Of a stretch of 64,000 nucleotides of DNA, positions 46,087-58,117 are shown piece by piece. Each line of letters begins with the position of its first letter. The first letter of the stretch is position 1. The stretch is taken from NCBI GenBank assembly GCA_036429605.1, contig CM071590.1, forward strand, positions 1,798,001 to 1,862,000, written 5' to 3'. Under the pieces are notes generated by a model. The model saw only the letters and a list, made by a program, of their open reading frames with translations. It searched no databases and had not been told where the DNA came from. A program made the translations under genes and the position numbers. This DNA is from Cladobotryum mycophilum (Eukaryota > Ascomycota > Sordariomycetes > Hypocreales > Hypocreaceae).

Positions 46087-49000
46087 ATGGCGTCGGTACA
46101 GGCTCTGCCTGCCGTCCAGCACCCGGGCGCGCCAATGCCCGCGGGAGCAACCAAACAACAGGCCGAGGAGGTCTATAGAGTACGATTCTCTACGCGTATT
46201 GATAGGGTGGTTTATTTGTGATTTTGTGCTAACCTGGCTGTGAATAGAAACTCAAACAAATGAAGGAGCAAGGCGTTCCTCCCACAGACCCCGAGTACAT
46301 CAAGGCCTCTCAATTCTTGATGAGCTTCCAGCAACAACATCAGATGCGACGAAATCAACAGCAGTTTCTGCAAGCCCAGCAACAGCATCACCAACAACAG
46401 CAGCAGCAGCACCAACAGCAACAAGCCCAGCACCAACAGCAGCAGCAGCAACAGCACCAACAGCAGCAACAACAACATCAACAGCACCAACAGCAGCACC
46501 AACAGCAACAGCAACAGCAACAGCAGCACCAACAACAGGTGCAGAATGCCCCTAATGGTGCTGTCAATGGTGTCCAGCCAGGTCGCCCACAACAAGGCAC
46601 GCCGCAGACAACTCAAGCCCCAGTCAATTCCCTAGGAGCCCATGCGATGCCCAACCAGCCTTCTGCTCCCAATGCTACTGCCGTGCCATCTGGGACTGGG
46701 TCATCATCGAGTCATTTTACACAGCAACAACTTGGACTGCTGAGACAGCAGATTCATGCTTTCAAGCTGCTTGGAAAGAATGCCGGCATCTCTATGCAGC
46801 TGCAACAGGCTATTTTCCAACAGCGCCAGCGCCGTCAAGCTGCTATTACAGAGTCTGCTCAGCCCCCCCGACAAAGGCTTCCGTGTCTAGTCAAGATGTA
46901 ATCAAGAATGGTCCCAATGGAGTCGATACCTCTCCTCAAGAATTGTCTCCGGCAATTCCAAAGCCTCATACATACAAGACTGTCAAGTCACCATATGGCA
47001 CTAGCATGATTCGACCCAGCATTAAATACTTTGATCATGCCCAACGCAAGAACAGATGGTTTATTCCCGGTGTTTTCCCTACCGGAATTGACTTTGATCA
47101 CCTTCGCTATGAGAGAGAAGTTGTTGTCTTTAACCGAATGAGTCAGCGCTACACGGAACTCAAGAGTCTGCCGGCAAACATGGCTCACTGGGACGCGACC
47201 AAGGAGAACCTTGAAGTTGATGATTCTCTGAAGAGGAAAGCCATTATTGAAATGAAGAGTTTAGCGCTATACGCCAAGCAACGCACTCTTCGTGAAAAGA
47301 TTGCGCGTCAGATGCTACACTACGACAATTTGGCTATGACGACTAATCGGACAAACTATCGTCGTATGAAGAAGCAGAATGTTCGTGAAGCTCGTATCAC
47401 GGAGAAGCTGGAGAAGCAGCAGCGTGATGCCCGTGAGAACCGCGAGAAGAAGAAACATACTGATTTCCTCCGTGCGATCTACAACCACCGCGCTGAAATT
47501 CACGAGACTGCAGCTACTCAGAAGAACAAGCTTCATAAGCTTAGCCGACTGATGTACTCGCAACACTTCAACATCGAGAAGGAAGAACAGAAGCGTATCG
47601 AGAGGACGGCCAAGCAACGTTTGCAGGCTCTTAAGGCTAACGACGAAGAGGCTTATCTCAAGTTGCTTGACCAGGCCAAGGATACTCGTATTACGCATTT
47701 GCTCAAGCAAACCGATGGCTTCTTGCATCAACTTGCATCATCCGTCAAGGCTCAGCAACGACAAGCGGCAGAGCACTATGGAACCGATCCAAGCCACTTT
47801 GTTGAAGAGGAGAGCGAGCCTGAAGAAGAGGATAGCAACAAGAAGATTGACTACTATGCTGTTGCACATCGCATCAGGGAAGAGGTCACAGAGCAGGCCA
47901 ACATGCTTGTTGGTGGCTCACTGAAGGAATACCAGATCAAGGGCCTGCAGTGGATGATTTCTCTGTACAACAACAACCTCAATGGTATTCTTGCAGACGA
48001 AATGGGTCTCGGAAAAACCATTCAGACCATTAGTTTGATTACCTACTTGATTGAGCGCAAGCAGCAGAGCGGTCCTTATCTCGTCATTGTTCCTTTGAGT
48101 ACTCTGACGAACTGGAACCTCGAATTCGAAAAATGGGCCCCATCAATTTCGCGCGTTGTGTACAAGGGACCTCCGAACACTCGTAAACTGCAACAGGAGA
48201 AGATTCGCCAGGGACGATTCCAAGTGTTGCTCACAACTTACGAGTACATCATCAAAGACCGACCGATTCTTAGCAAAATTAAGTGGTTCCACATGATTAT
48301 CGACGAAGGTCATCGTATGAAGAATACTCAATCCAAGCTCAGCGCCACCATCCAACAATACTACACTACCCGCTTCCGTCTCATCCTTACTGGTACTCCT
48401 CTTCAGAACAACCTTTCCGAACTTTGGGCCATGCTCAACTTTGTATTGCCCAATATTTTCAAGTCAGCTAAGACCTTTGACGAGTGGTTCAATACTCCTT
48501 TTGCGAATACCGGTGGCCAAGACAAGATGGAGCTCACAGAAGAAGAACAAATTCTCGTCATCCGACGTTTGCACAAGGTTCTGCGACCTTTCTTGCTGCG
48601 TCGTTTGAAGAAGGATGTCGAGAAGGATCTTCCCGACAAGACCGAAAAGGTCATCAAGTGCAAGTTCTCCGCCTTGCAGACCAAACTTCACAAGCAAATG
48701 GTCACGCACAACAAATTGGTTGTTGGAGATGCCAAGGGTGGCAAGACAGGATCTCGAGGCTTGAGCAACATGATTATGCAATTGCGAAAGCTTTGCAATC
48801 ATCCCTTTGTGTTTGATGTTGTTGAGAACGTCATGAACCCACTCAACATCAGCAATGATATCCTTTGGAGAACAGCGGGTAAATTTGAGCTCCTGGATCG
48901 AATCCTGCCCAAGTACAAGGCCACGGGCCATCGAGTCTTGATGTTCTTCCAGATGACTGCTATCATGGACATTATGGAGGATTATCTGCGATATCGAAAG

Positions 49001-50627
49001 TACGAATACTTGCGTTTGGATGGTACAACCAAATCAGATGAGCGATCTGACCTCCTGCGTGATTTCAATCATCCCGAGTCGAAGTACTTCTTGTTCCTGC
49101 TCTCTACGCGTGCTGGTGGTCTCGGTCTCAATCTGCAAACTGCCGACACTGTTATTATTTACGACTCTGATTGGAATCCCCATCAAGATTTGCAAGCTCA
49201 AGATCGTGCTCATCGTATCGGTCAGAAAAATGAGGTTCGAATTCTCCGTTTGATCCATTCCGGCAGTGTGGAAGAGAAGATTTTGGAACGAGCTAGATTC
49301 AAACTGGACATGGACGGCAAAGTTATCCAGGCTGGTCGTTTTGACAATAAATCTTCCGAGACTGATCGTGATGCTATGCTCCGAACACTGCTAGAGACTG
49401 GCGAAGCGGCCGAATCTGGCGAGCAAGAAGAAATGGAGGATGAAGAATTGAATATGTTGCTTGCTCGTAGCGATAGTGAGCTTGAAGTCTTCCAGAAATT
49501 AGATGAAGAGAGGCGGAGAGACCCTATTTATGGTACCGTCGCTGGTGCAAAGGCAAAGCCCCGACTCATGGTTGAAGAGGAGTTACCCGACATTTACCTC
49601 AACGAAGGCAATCCTATCTCAGATGACACCGAAGATGTTATACTTGGTCGTGGTGCTCGTGAGCGTACCAAGGTGCGCTATGATGACGGGTTAACCGAAG
49701 AGCAGTGGTTGATGGCTGTCGATGATGATGAGGATAGTCCTGAAGCCGCTGCAGCTCGAAAGCAAGCTCGCAGGGACAAGCGAGATTCCAACAGGCTGAA
49801 GAGAATGGCCATCATGAACTCGATGGATAACTCACCATCAGCTAGCCGAGCGAGTACCGAGGAAATCGAAACACCCAAGAAGCGTGGCCGCAAGCCAGGC
49901 AGCAAGAATGAGAAGCGCAAAGCAGAGGAAGGCGATGAGGAGCCGCCAGCCAAGAAGCGACGTGGCCCTCAAGGACGGCCCAGCAAGGCTAGCCTTCTTC
50001 TCAACAACGATTCCCGGTTGGCACCTCAGCAGCGCGACGTTCTTCAGAAGAGCTTGCGCGCTTTGTATGATGGCCTTATGACTCTAGAGGTTGACGATAT
50101 TGAGCCCCCAGCAGAGGATGACGACTCTGATGCCGGCAAGCGCTTGATTATTGGGCCTTTTGTCAAGTTACCCCCCAAACGCGAGTATGCCGACTACTAC
50201 GTCATCATCCAGAATCCTATTTGCATGAACCACATACAAACACGCATCAAGAAGGAGGAGTATAACTGCCTGGCCGACATGCGAAAGGACTTTGATTTAT
50301 TAATTCGCAACTGCCAAACATACAACGAAGATGGCAGTATTCTCTATCAAGATGCCAAGACCATGAATGTAAGTTACAATGGCGAGCAATGTGAAATGAT
50401 AGATCAGACTAACAATATCATAGGAATTTTTCGTCAAAAAGTATCAGGAAGAGTTGGATGCACACCCGGAGTTGGTGGACTTGGAGGAGAGTGGAAAGGC
50501 AGAGTCTGTGGCACCCTCAGCAGGTGGAGGAACTCCCCAGCCAAGCGGAACTCGAATTAAAATAATATCAAGCGCTGCGCGGGAAACTAATGGAGCTCGA
50601 TCTGCGGCTCAGAGCGACGAAGAATAA
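46087..50627 (+). CDS. STH1: SNF2-family chromatin-remodelling ATPase with bromodomain, STH1/SNF21 type (frame broken once)
   Basis: Catalytic ATPase of a RSC/SWI-SNF class nucleosome remodeller, in the nucleus. Exons 46087-46179, 46248-50368 and 50424-50627 give about 1472 aa. Intron 1 is GTACG..AATAG; intron 2 is GTAAGT..CATAG and splits the bromodomain in phase 0. Order: a Gln-rich tract (residues about 75-130), a QLQ motif (LGLLRQQIHAFKLLG, about 185-215), an HSA helix (about 400-460), the ATPase with DEMGLGKTIQT and IDEGHRMKN (from about 590), the C-terminal helicase lobe ending QAQDRAHRIGQKNEVR, an acidic SnAC-like region, an AT-hook-like RGRKPGSK and a bromodomain (about 1290-1420). 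In the C run 46863-46869 the frame shifts; one extra C joins the QLQ part to the rest. Length and single bromodomain fit Sth1 better than Snf2, but the two are hard to separate by eye. Confidence 0.88.
46375..46545 (+). repeat. CAG/CAA/CAC tract encoding a Gln/His-rich segment
   Basis: About 170 bp of mixed CAG, CAA and CAC/CAT codons giving long glutamine runs interrupted by histidines. It is in frame within STH1. The antisense strand gives a spurious Leu-rich frame of 134 codons. Confidence 0.9.
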
Positions 50628-51398
50628 AACGATGAGAACGATGCAGCATATTTTTTTTTTCATTCATATCTATTTTTTTTTGCGGGAAACAGGAACGAGA
50701 ACTTGAATGCTTGTTTGTTGCCTGGTCATGAGGACGTGCGGCAGTCGTCTCGTCGGACTGAGTCACGGCTGCAGACGGCATTATGAGAAGGAATTGAGCC
50801 AGGGGAGGCCTGGTGAACATGGCTTGTTTGATTATATACTCTGGGGCGTTGGGCGGAACGGCGTTTAACCAATGTGTACAATGGAAGGCAGAGGCGGGAG
50901 TTGGACGGGCCAAAATACCAACCATGCAAATGACGGAGCACGGTCGAGAGAGGGAGGCTCAGCATTTAGCAGCATCGGATGGTTCAAGGATGACTGGCGT
51001 GATGGTTTCTATCTGCCCTTGATCCTTTTTTCTTCTGCGATCGTCTGTTTATGTCTAGATAAGCAAGTAAAACTGTACTCTAATAGACGTTGATATTGGC
51101 GTGACAATTGGATCTTGTGAGTATAATTATTTTTGTAAATAATTGAAATTAATCTCTTAATTTATGGTTGATATCGTATGGATGATGCTCCTTGGTGAAG
51201 TAAAGTGAGGCAAAACGGAATCTCTCACCTCTTTAGCGTTTGGTTGGTGGTTGTCTCTGTGTACTTTGCCACCCGCATCCGTTACGCTTACATCAACCAT
51301 AAGACTTGGTCTTCGGGCGAGGTACGGAACATGGACTCTTGCATCTCACATTACCACTTCATCTAAGCATTCAAAAGAGAAGGAAATCATTATTCAAG
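50628..51398. other. Intergenic region between STH1 and the serine hydrolase gene
   Basis: 770 bp with T-runs at 50650-50660 and 50673-50680 in the STH1 3' UTR and an AT-rich stretch 51105-51180. No coding signal. Confidence 0.4.
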
Positions 51399-52836
51399 AT
51401 GAAAAAGACATTGATACTATGCTTCATTCATGGGTTCAAGGTGAGTAACCGAAGTTGCTAGCAACACCACATCTGTTTCTTGGTCCTTCATTAAGTGTGT
51501 GCGTACTTGGGGCTTACGTGCTTTTGAAATAGGGAGGGGAGGAGACGTTTGGGGATAAGTATCAGTTTACCGAGCATCTACAAGATTTGGTTGCAAAGGA
51601 TTTGCCCAAGATTAATGTGCGCGTGCTGGTTTACCCAAAGTATGAGACCAGAGGGGATTTGGGAGATTGCGTCAGCAGGTTTCGGGACTGGTGAGTGGGA
51701 AAGCTCTACTAATTGCATTGCTTGAAATTTCACGGGGAGAAATTTATTCGGGGTGCACTTGACTGATGCTGGACATACGGACGCAGGCTGGAAGAAAAGG
51801 TCATCGATTTGGAGGTTGCGGCCGGGACGCCGTCGCCCACGGTAGACCCCTCAGTGCGCATCATTCTAATCGGCCATTCCATGGGCGGCATCGTCGCTGT
51901 CGAGACGGTCATGGGTCTCGCATCGGATAAGCCCATCTACACGGAAGACGGCATCGACAAGGACGAAACTCCGGATTTCAACAGCCTCATGTTTCCCCGC
52001 ATCCAGGGCGTCTTGGCCTTTGATACGCCGTACTTGGGCATCTCGCCCGGCGTGGTGGCACATGGCGCCGAGGGGCATTATCAGACTGCGCAGGCTGCCC
52101 TTACCCAACTTGGTGGCTTGGGCACGCTTTGGGGTACTGCGAGTAAAGTGGCTACGAAATCGGGGCCTGCTCCTGCGGCGCTTCCTCCGGCGACGACGGC
52201 GGCTGCGGCAAAGGGTGGATGGAGCTGGGGCAAAGTGGCACTGGCTGCTGGAGCGGCCGGAGCGGTAGCAGCTGGTAGTGCGGCAGCGTGGGCGAACCGC
52301 GAGCACATTGGCCAAGGATGGTCGTGGGTGTCCTCGCACATGGAGTTTGTCGGATGTTTGGCTCGACCTGAAGCCCTGAAGCAACGTGTGGCCTGCATGG
52401 TGAGGTTGAGCGAGGAGCTGGATGTGGGCTTTGCCAACTTGTACACACGGCTGGGTAAGGGGGCGCAGACAAAGTACATTAGCATGGTAGGCACGGTGCT
52501 AGGGAGGGAGAGGACATTTTGCAACATGCCGAACAAACAACCTGCTGGCAAGTGGCTAGAGGCAATCAATGACAGTGCGTCTGACGAAACGCTGGCCCAT
52601 ATGAGTAAGTGGTCCCACCAACGCTGGAGGGATGGCCGAATGAACTGACAAGGCGAATTATAATAGCTATGTTTGAGCCAAAGAAGAATCCGGGATATGA
52701 CAAGTTGTCATTGGACGCCAAAGATTTGATTAAACAATGGGTGGACAAAGATTGGTATGAAAGCAGTTTTGAGCCAAAAGCTCGGATAGAGGCAGCGCCT
52801 CAACCACAGCCTCAACCAGAACAGCCAGCAGCTTGA
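51399..52836 (+). CDS. Lipase-like alpha/beta-hydrolase (DUF676-type serine esterase)
   Basis: Four exons, 51399-51440, 51533-51690, 51787-52604 and 52667-52836, with joins in phase, give 395 aa. Exon 1 is only 14 codons (MKKTLILCFIHGFKG across the join), which supplies the HGF oxyanion-hole segment. The nucleophile elbow is IGHSMGG with Ser at about residue 98. LVYPKYETRGDLGDCVSRFR fits the DUF676 family. GVLAFDTPYLGISPGVVAHG provides a further conserved strand and loop with candidate catalytic Asp and His, unproven. A small-residue hydrophobic stretch (VALAAGAAGAVAAGSAAAW) could be a membrane or lid segment. The C-terminus ends in a PQPQPQPEQP tail. Fungal relatives are intracellular lipid or ester hydrolases of unclear substrate. 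No signal peptide. Confidence 0.83.
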
Positions 52837-53058
52837 TGGCTAAATACGGCATGAACAGAAAGACCGAGTATATGAACGTTGGATTGTATCATTACATTAT
52901 TTCTATCACGTCATGTTCCCAATGCACAATGGACTTTTGAACCCCCCAAGAGCCAGACTAACACCTTTTACCCACACATATCTGAGTCGTGACCTCTTCA
53001 TTAACTAACTTCGCAATATGAAACTTTTTCGTCGTAACGTAGATTTGCAATGTCGGGT

Positions 53059-53854
53059 TTATTGGGCCTTGGCATCCTGGGCTTTCAAGCTGCGCATGAC
53101 CTTCTTTCTCTGTGTCATCATATAGCTGTACAAGATGTAGGAGCCTGCCAACCAGGTTAGCATATCTGGAAAGGGTTTATAACTCAAATTTTTGTACAAC
53201 AACTTACCAGGAACATACACAGCCAGAATAGCGTAAAGCGCATACTTTTCCAACTCGTTTCTCTTGCCCGCGGGCTCCGTGGCGAGGTACACGAGCGAGC
53301 ACTCGCTCAGGATGCCGACGGGGTAGAGAATGAAGAAGGTATTGTATCGAAGCCAGGTGAGGAAGCTGGGCTGCGAGCCGGACAGGGTGAGGGCGAAGAA
53401 GGAGTATCGGATGACCTCGGTGACGGACCAGGCGATGAGCATGGAGGAGTAGGTGGGGACCTGGGCGAGGAAGGGGAAAGGGTAGACGATGCCCCAGACG
53501 AGGAGGAGGCGAGAGGAGACTTGCATGATGGTGGTCATGAGGGGTGCGCGGACGATTCCTGGGGATTTTGTTAGCTGTTTGGTTTCATGTTTTGGGATGA
53601 ATCTTTGGTGGTGGTGGGGAGATGTTACCGAAGAGAGAGTGCAGAATCTCCATGCCAGCCATGCTCTGTGTCCATGTCAACCACTCGTTGACGCCAAAGT
53701 AGACGAATTGGGGTCCTTCAGTAGCCAAGAGGTTGGTGGTTCGCGCCAGAACAATGCCCCAGGCGAAAGCCGAGAGGACATTGTAGAGGATGAGATAGCC
53801 CGTCTTTAGCGGCGAAGCCTTTCGCTGAGGCTTGGAGGAGTTTTCGGTAGCCAT
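53059..53854 (-). CDS. PHS1: Very-long-chain (3R)-3-hydroxyacyl-CoA dehydratase, PTPLA/Phs1 family
   Basis: ER-membrane enzyme for the third step of the very-long-chain fatty acid elongation cycle. Exons 53854-53629, 53558-53208 and 53144-53059 give 220 aa, the family's usual size. Six hydrophobic segments are visible, with the active-site part WSVTEVIRYSFFAL (conserved Glu and Tyr) and the TWLRYNTFFILYPVGILSE loop. It ends YMMTQRKKVMRSLKAQ with a basic cytosolic tail. The last intron (53207-53145, GTAAGT..GGCAG) has a GCTAAC branch site; splicing gives YVPGSYILYSYMM, as in relatives. This 63-nt intron is a multiple of three without a stop, so retention would insert 21 residues in frame. The start MATENSSKPQRKASPLK precedes the first helix. 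Confidence 0.9.
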
Positions 53855-54690
53855 TGTGGTTGGTTTAGAGGGGTGCCAATTGGGAGGAGGGGGGATGCGA
53901 AGGGCGGATGCGAGGTTTTTGGCGATTCTTGTTTTTGGGGGGATGGAGCTGGTGATGGTTGGTGTTGGTGTTGGTGTTGTTGAGTGTTGGGAATAAATTA
54001 GTGGTGGTGGTGGTGGGATTGATGGTTGAGCCGATGTCCCGCTGTGGGGGGCGGTAGAAGCCTTGCCGAGGATTTTCAGGGGTCCATTGGATTCTATACT
54101 AGAGGTACGAATGGATGCATGGATGGATCTATAGATCCTTACTACATTTAGTAATTAACATATGCTTCTAAGACTTGCAATAAGCGATGGATAATAATCT
54201 CAATTAAATATTAAATATAGAATTATTAGATGTTGTAGTTGAAGGCGAGTTAGAAGCTTCGGTGCATATTTCAGGGCACCTCTATAAAAAGGTAGCCCAC
54301 CAACGGGTAGATAAGGTAGTGATTAACTTGGAAGCTATACTTTATGTCACCACCTTCCCTTCCTCCTTCTTTACTTTCCTCATCTTCATCCCTCATTCAC
54401 AAACGCCTTCACCTATCTGGCTTAATTACCTATACCCGTTTATAGTCATAGCTTTCCTTCTCTACCTACCTATACTATTTATCATGATATGATATGGCAT
54501 CTTCTACCTACCACATATCCCCTCTTCCTCACTCCATCACCAATAGCTTCCTTCTAAACACCCACAAAAGATGTCGTCGAGACGCTTTCCAATATTTCTA
54601 CTCCTCCTACTGTCATCCACACAGTCATCATTGTCATCTTCAACGCTCTCGCATGCGAGATGTTAAAACGATCTTCTGCCATTTCCCCGA
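53855..54690. other. Non-coding, AT-rich transition after PHS1
   Basis: Starts with the PHS1 promoter, which has GTTGGT and GGTGGT tandem words (53958-54020), then becomes AT-rich (54130-54500). This is the boundary between the conserved block and the degenerate right end. No gene recognised. Confidence 0.45.
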
Positions 54691-54699
54691 CCGAGTCAC

Positions 54700-55620
54700 T
54701 GCCATGTGACTGTGACTTGGTCGTTGAACAATCTGAGGGAGCCTATATCTCCAGCCCAAGTCGTTGCAAAGACTGCGACAAGCATTAAAAGAAGCTTGAT
54801 GCCTTGGCTAAGAGTGATACCAAACCCGTCTCTGTTTGGTTCTCCTGCCCGTTCGCCGAAGGCCTACTACAACGTTGGCAAGGTATGGTGGATGATTAGC
54901 GCAAACTTCCTCCTTATCTACACATTGCTCCATTTTGCCGAGATGGGCGTATTGAAGATCTCAACTATACTAATATCGTCTTGGATGGAATCTAACGAGA
55001 ATTCGATAGGAGACCAGCAGCTAACGCTTTCGTTGATAACCGACATCTTACGATTAGCTTAATCGCAGGTGCAGCTGATGAAGGCAACTGGGCATAAAGC
55101 AGAGCAGACCAATGTGGGAGCATCAAATTCGAAAGCAAGATATTCGCTTGCCCAGCATCAGAGTGGTTGCCTAGCGATGGTGATGAGAAAGAGTATCGCA
55201 TGGTGGCCACTGCCGAGCCAACTTCATACCTTGTGTGCGTCAATCCTGGAGGGTATTCGTTTCGTACTGCCCGATATTGGTACAAAAGTCTCGATCTATC
55301 TCGATGTCGACTAGACATTCCATCCCTTACCTTAATACTCTCTGACCTCTAAACAAATCGAGGATATCGCGGCAAAGATTCAGAAATTTCCTGCCTTGCT
55401 ATTCAGAAAGGGCAAAACGCGCACGAGAATGCAAAGAAGAGACTGGAAAAGCTGATTATGCAGGAAGCTGGTATTGAAGGAAACAATAAGCAAGAAGTCT
55501 ACCAGGAAGTAGCTGAGAATGTTTACCTGGACAATACTGCGGAGAATCTCTATCCTCTCATCGAGCAGCCATCCCAGCGAGCGAGGGATCCATTTCCAAA
55601 TGGTATTCCCGACCTATAGC
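54700..55620 (+). pseudogene. Decayed protein-coding relic, unknown family
   Basis: Several frames on the plus strand carry coding-like runs interrupted by stops and frame changes. Examples are CVNPGGYSFRTARYWYKSL around 55240-55295, and an 80-codon open stretch from about 55380 to the TAG ending near 55619 (SCLAIQKGQNAHENAKKRL, then NVYLDNTAENLYPLIEQPS) that has no start codon. Composition and codon use look like former coding DNA. I do not recognise the family. More than one ancestral gene may be mixed here. Confidence 0.4.
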
Positions 55621-55837
55621 GATACGAGATGCTAGAGCATACGCTACAGAACGTTGCAAGAGGGAAAAGGAGAGAGATATCGAGCACCGGGGGCACATTC
55701 TTTTCTGGTTGGACAACATGGCGTCACTATATGAGCTCTACCAGAGCAGAGTATAGTGGCAATTGAAGTTATCTATTGCAACTAGATGCATCAGCTATAA
55801 TCAAAAATATTAGTTATAAACAGACAGAGGCAACAAT

Positions 55838-55970
55838 GAGATACATGGGTAATGACGAGACATATGGATAACGACGAGACATATGGATAACGACGAGACA
55901 TATGGGTAACGACGAGACATATGGGTAACGACAAGACACATGGGGAACGAGCAGACACATCGGATACGAT
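55838..55970. repeat. 19-bp minisatellite, about seven copies
   Basis: Head-to-tail 19-bp units of the form GAGACATATGGATAACGAC. The first and last two copies are diverged (GAGATACATGGGTAATGAC; AAGACACATGGGGAACGAG; CAGACACATCGGATACGAT), and the central four are nearly identical. Units are directly adjacent with no spacers, so it is not a CRISPR array. The length is not a multiple of three. Confidence 0.9.
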
Positions 55971-56435
55971 CAGAAACTCACTACATCTTCATCGAGTACC
56001 CCTATCGGCATTTAATTATCAGGCGCCACTCAGCCGATCAGCATTCCAAAGTGCTTATCATTTTAGTGATCAAAACCATGGAAATTTGACTGATGCGGTG
56101 GAACTTAAAGACAAACAAAATAATTAAAGTTCAACCTGACATTTCGAGGTACTGAAATCAAGATTGGAGTTCTTCTGCTGGGTTTTGTTCGGCGAGCCTT
56201 TCGGAAACTACTCTTGCGCAGGACGAATAGACCCAAGTGCACAGATAGACAGTGACTCGGTGATGCCGCACGACGGAACAGGAGAACTCTTCGTCTATCT
56301 AAAAGTATGACTATCAGGAAACGGAACGAGAAGTTTGACGCGGTGCTAGAGGTGAAGCAAGTTAAAGAGCTTCTTGCACTTGATGAAAAGGATGTTCCAA
56401 AGAAACTAGTGTGTCCTTGATAGTATCTGGCGTAT

Positions 56436-56714
56436 TTGAGAACTCCTGTCGTAGGTACAAGGGGTAGACTCATCAAGGCTTTCGTCGTCTACGGACCACA
56501 TCAACCACGCGGGCTGAGATATGTGGACGATGAGGGTCCACCAGACAACTTCCCCTATGATGACATTGATCATCCTACCGCGAAGTTTGACAAGGCTACA
56601 GACGAAGAAAAAACTGCGTCCATCGTCTCAGAATATCTTGGACAAGAAGAAGAAGAGGAACAGAAGTATCTCATCAAGGCAGGCTTGGTGCGCACTGAGG
56701 TGTCATCGGCGTAA
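56436..56714 (+). CDS. Short hypothetical ORF, possibly part of a decayed gene
   Basis: 92 codons, with an acidic C-terminal half (EEEEEQKYLIKAG) and a YGPHQPRGLRYVDDEGP segment that looks protein-like. A second coding-like frame starts at 56307 (MTIRKRNEKFDAVLEVKQV) and stops at 56420. I could not find a splice pair joining the two in phase, so the locus may be broken. Family unknown. Confidence 0.3.
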   Translation: MRTPVVGTRGRLIKAFVVYGPHQPRGLRYVDDEGPPDNFPYDDIDHPTAKFDKATDEEKTASIVSEYLGQEEEEEQKYLIKAGLVRTEVSSA

Positions 56715-57372
56715 TATTGGGATCCTTAACGCGGCGTTTACATGGGATCTACGTGCCCCAAACTTTCCAACCATCTTTTTTGGTGTCTGCAGTGAGCATT
56801 CAAGGTGCTCCAAATATGCAACAATATTGTTTGCAGAGTTTGCGATGGAACTTTACTCGCTTCCAATCTATCATAAATTGTGTGTAGTTTGCGAGGGAGA
56901 TTTATTTGCTTCAAACATCAGAAAGCTTTTTCTTGCCAATGGGAATAATGAAAGACAGCTTCAATAAGACAATAGCTACAATGCACTTGATATTGTCTAC
57001 CACTTTCATAATATCCATTTCGCAGCATGGATAATGATTCACTCGGGCGATCCGCTTTACACTTCAGTTCACTTTGTTTTCACATTCACGTTTTCACCCT
57101 CAACTTTCCGCACTATAAATTCCACCCGTTTCAACCCTCGAATTCTTTTCTCTCTTTATCAATTCTACTCCTCTTTCAGTAACACCTCTACTGAAGCCGA
57201 GACACCGCTCGAATCACAAAAGTTAGTCACATGCACATCATAACAGCTACTCTGAATAGTATACTGATAGTAGAACAAGGCAACAACATGTCGAAACCAG
57301 ATCCCTCACTACCAAGTCACAGACGCCAACCCTGCGGAGCACGATTCCAAGCCAGCCTTGTCAGCAACCTAT

Positions 57373-57741
57373 ATGAGGTTCAGAGCATCGTTGCTCGAGA
57401 TTGATGATATGGATACGTTGATGAAAGACACGAAAACGTCAGTGGAGGCAACGATGAAAGACATAAAGGCCAAGCATGAGCAACTTCAGCAACTCAAGAG
57501 CATTATTGATGAGGAGCTTGCTGAGCTTGATAGCATTAAGAAGACCATGCAGGAGCAAGCTCAATTCGAGGCAAACCAACAAAAGAAGCCTCGGGGGTTT
57601 ACGGGCCAAGCTCCAGGTAGCTCATATCATACTCAAGCAAGATGGAAAGACGAAGTAGGTGTATGGGCTAGGTGGTTTGCGCGATGGAGATTACGTATCG
57701 GTTTCAACGCGTGGTGGGTAGAAAAAATACAACCTATTTAA
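57373..57741 (+). CDS. Short hypothetical coiled-coil ORF
   Basis: About 122 codons from the ATG at 57373. Residues 10-80 are a strongly predicted coiled coil (TLMKDTKTSVEATMKDIKA; LKSIIDEELAELDSIKKTM). The same frame is open upstream without an ATG (VTDANPAEHDSKPALSATY). An ATG at 57288 lies in a different frame, so a missing base or intron near 57310 is possible. The tail after about 57655 may be intronic (GTAGGT). Family not recognised. Confidence 0.35.
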   Translation: MRFRASLLEIDDMDTLMKDTKTSVEATMKDIKAKHEQLQQLKSIIDEELAELDSIKKTMQEQAQFEANQQKKPRGFTGQAPGSSYHTQARWKDEVGVWARWFARWRLRIGFNAWWVEKIQPI

Positions 57742-58117
57742 ACAATAGAGACCTGTCATATGACTACTAGGTAGCCAAGGGGCGGGGAAACAAATATCGG
57801 AACGCTGAACATGGTAGACCGATTCGTAGCTATTATGTCTCTTGGTTTCTGGTAATCCACCTTGTGTCTGAAGATTCCTCATGTTTCTAAAGATTTCTCT
57901 TGTATCTGCTTGTTCCTCTTGTTTCTGCTTGTTCCCTCTTGTTTCTCTCTATTTCTCGAGTGCTGCTATTATTCATTACGTTACCATAGGCTCTGATCTG
58001 GAGTTTTCTCTGGTATTTCGACGGGAGGAAGTTCATCACGCATCCCTTTCAGTAGTGTCTTCTGATGAACTGTATCCAGTTATGATCAGGACTTTGCCTC
58101 GCTTGTATGTTGAAGAT

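Noticed and set aside
46212..46616. 134-codon Leu-rich minus-strand frame
   Set aside because: It is the antisense of the CAG/CAA tract of STH1; the Leu runs are an artefact.
55838..55970. CRISPR-like array
   Set aside because: Units are directly adjacent 19-bp repeats without spacers, in a eukaryotic genome; it is a minisatellite.
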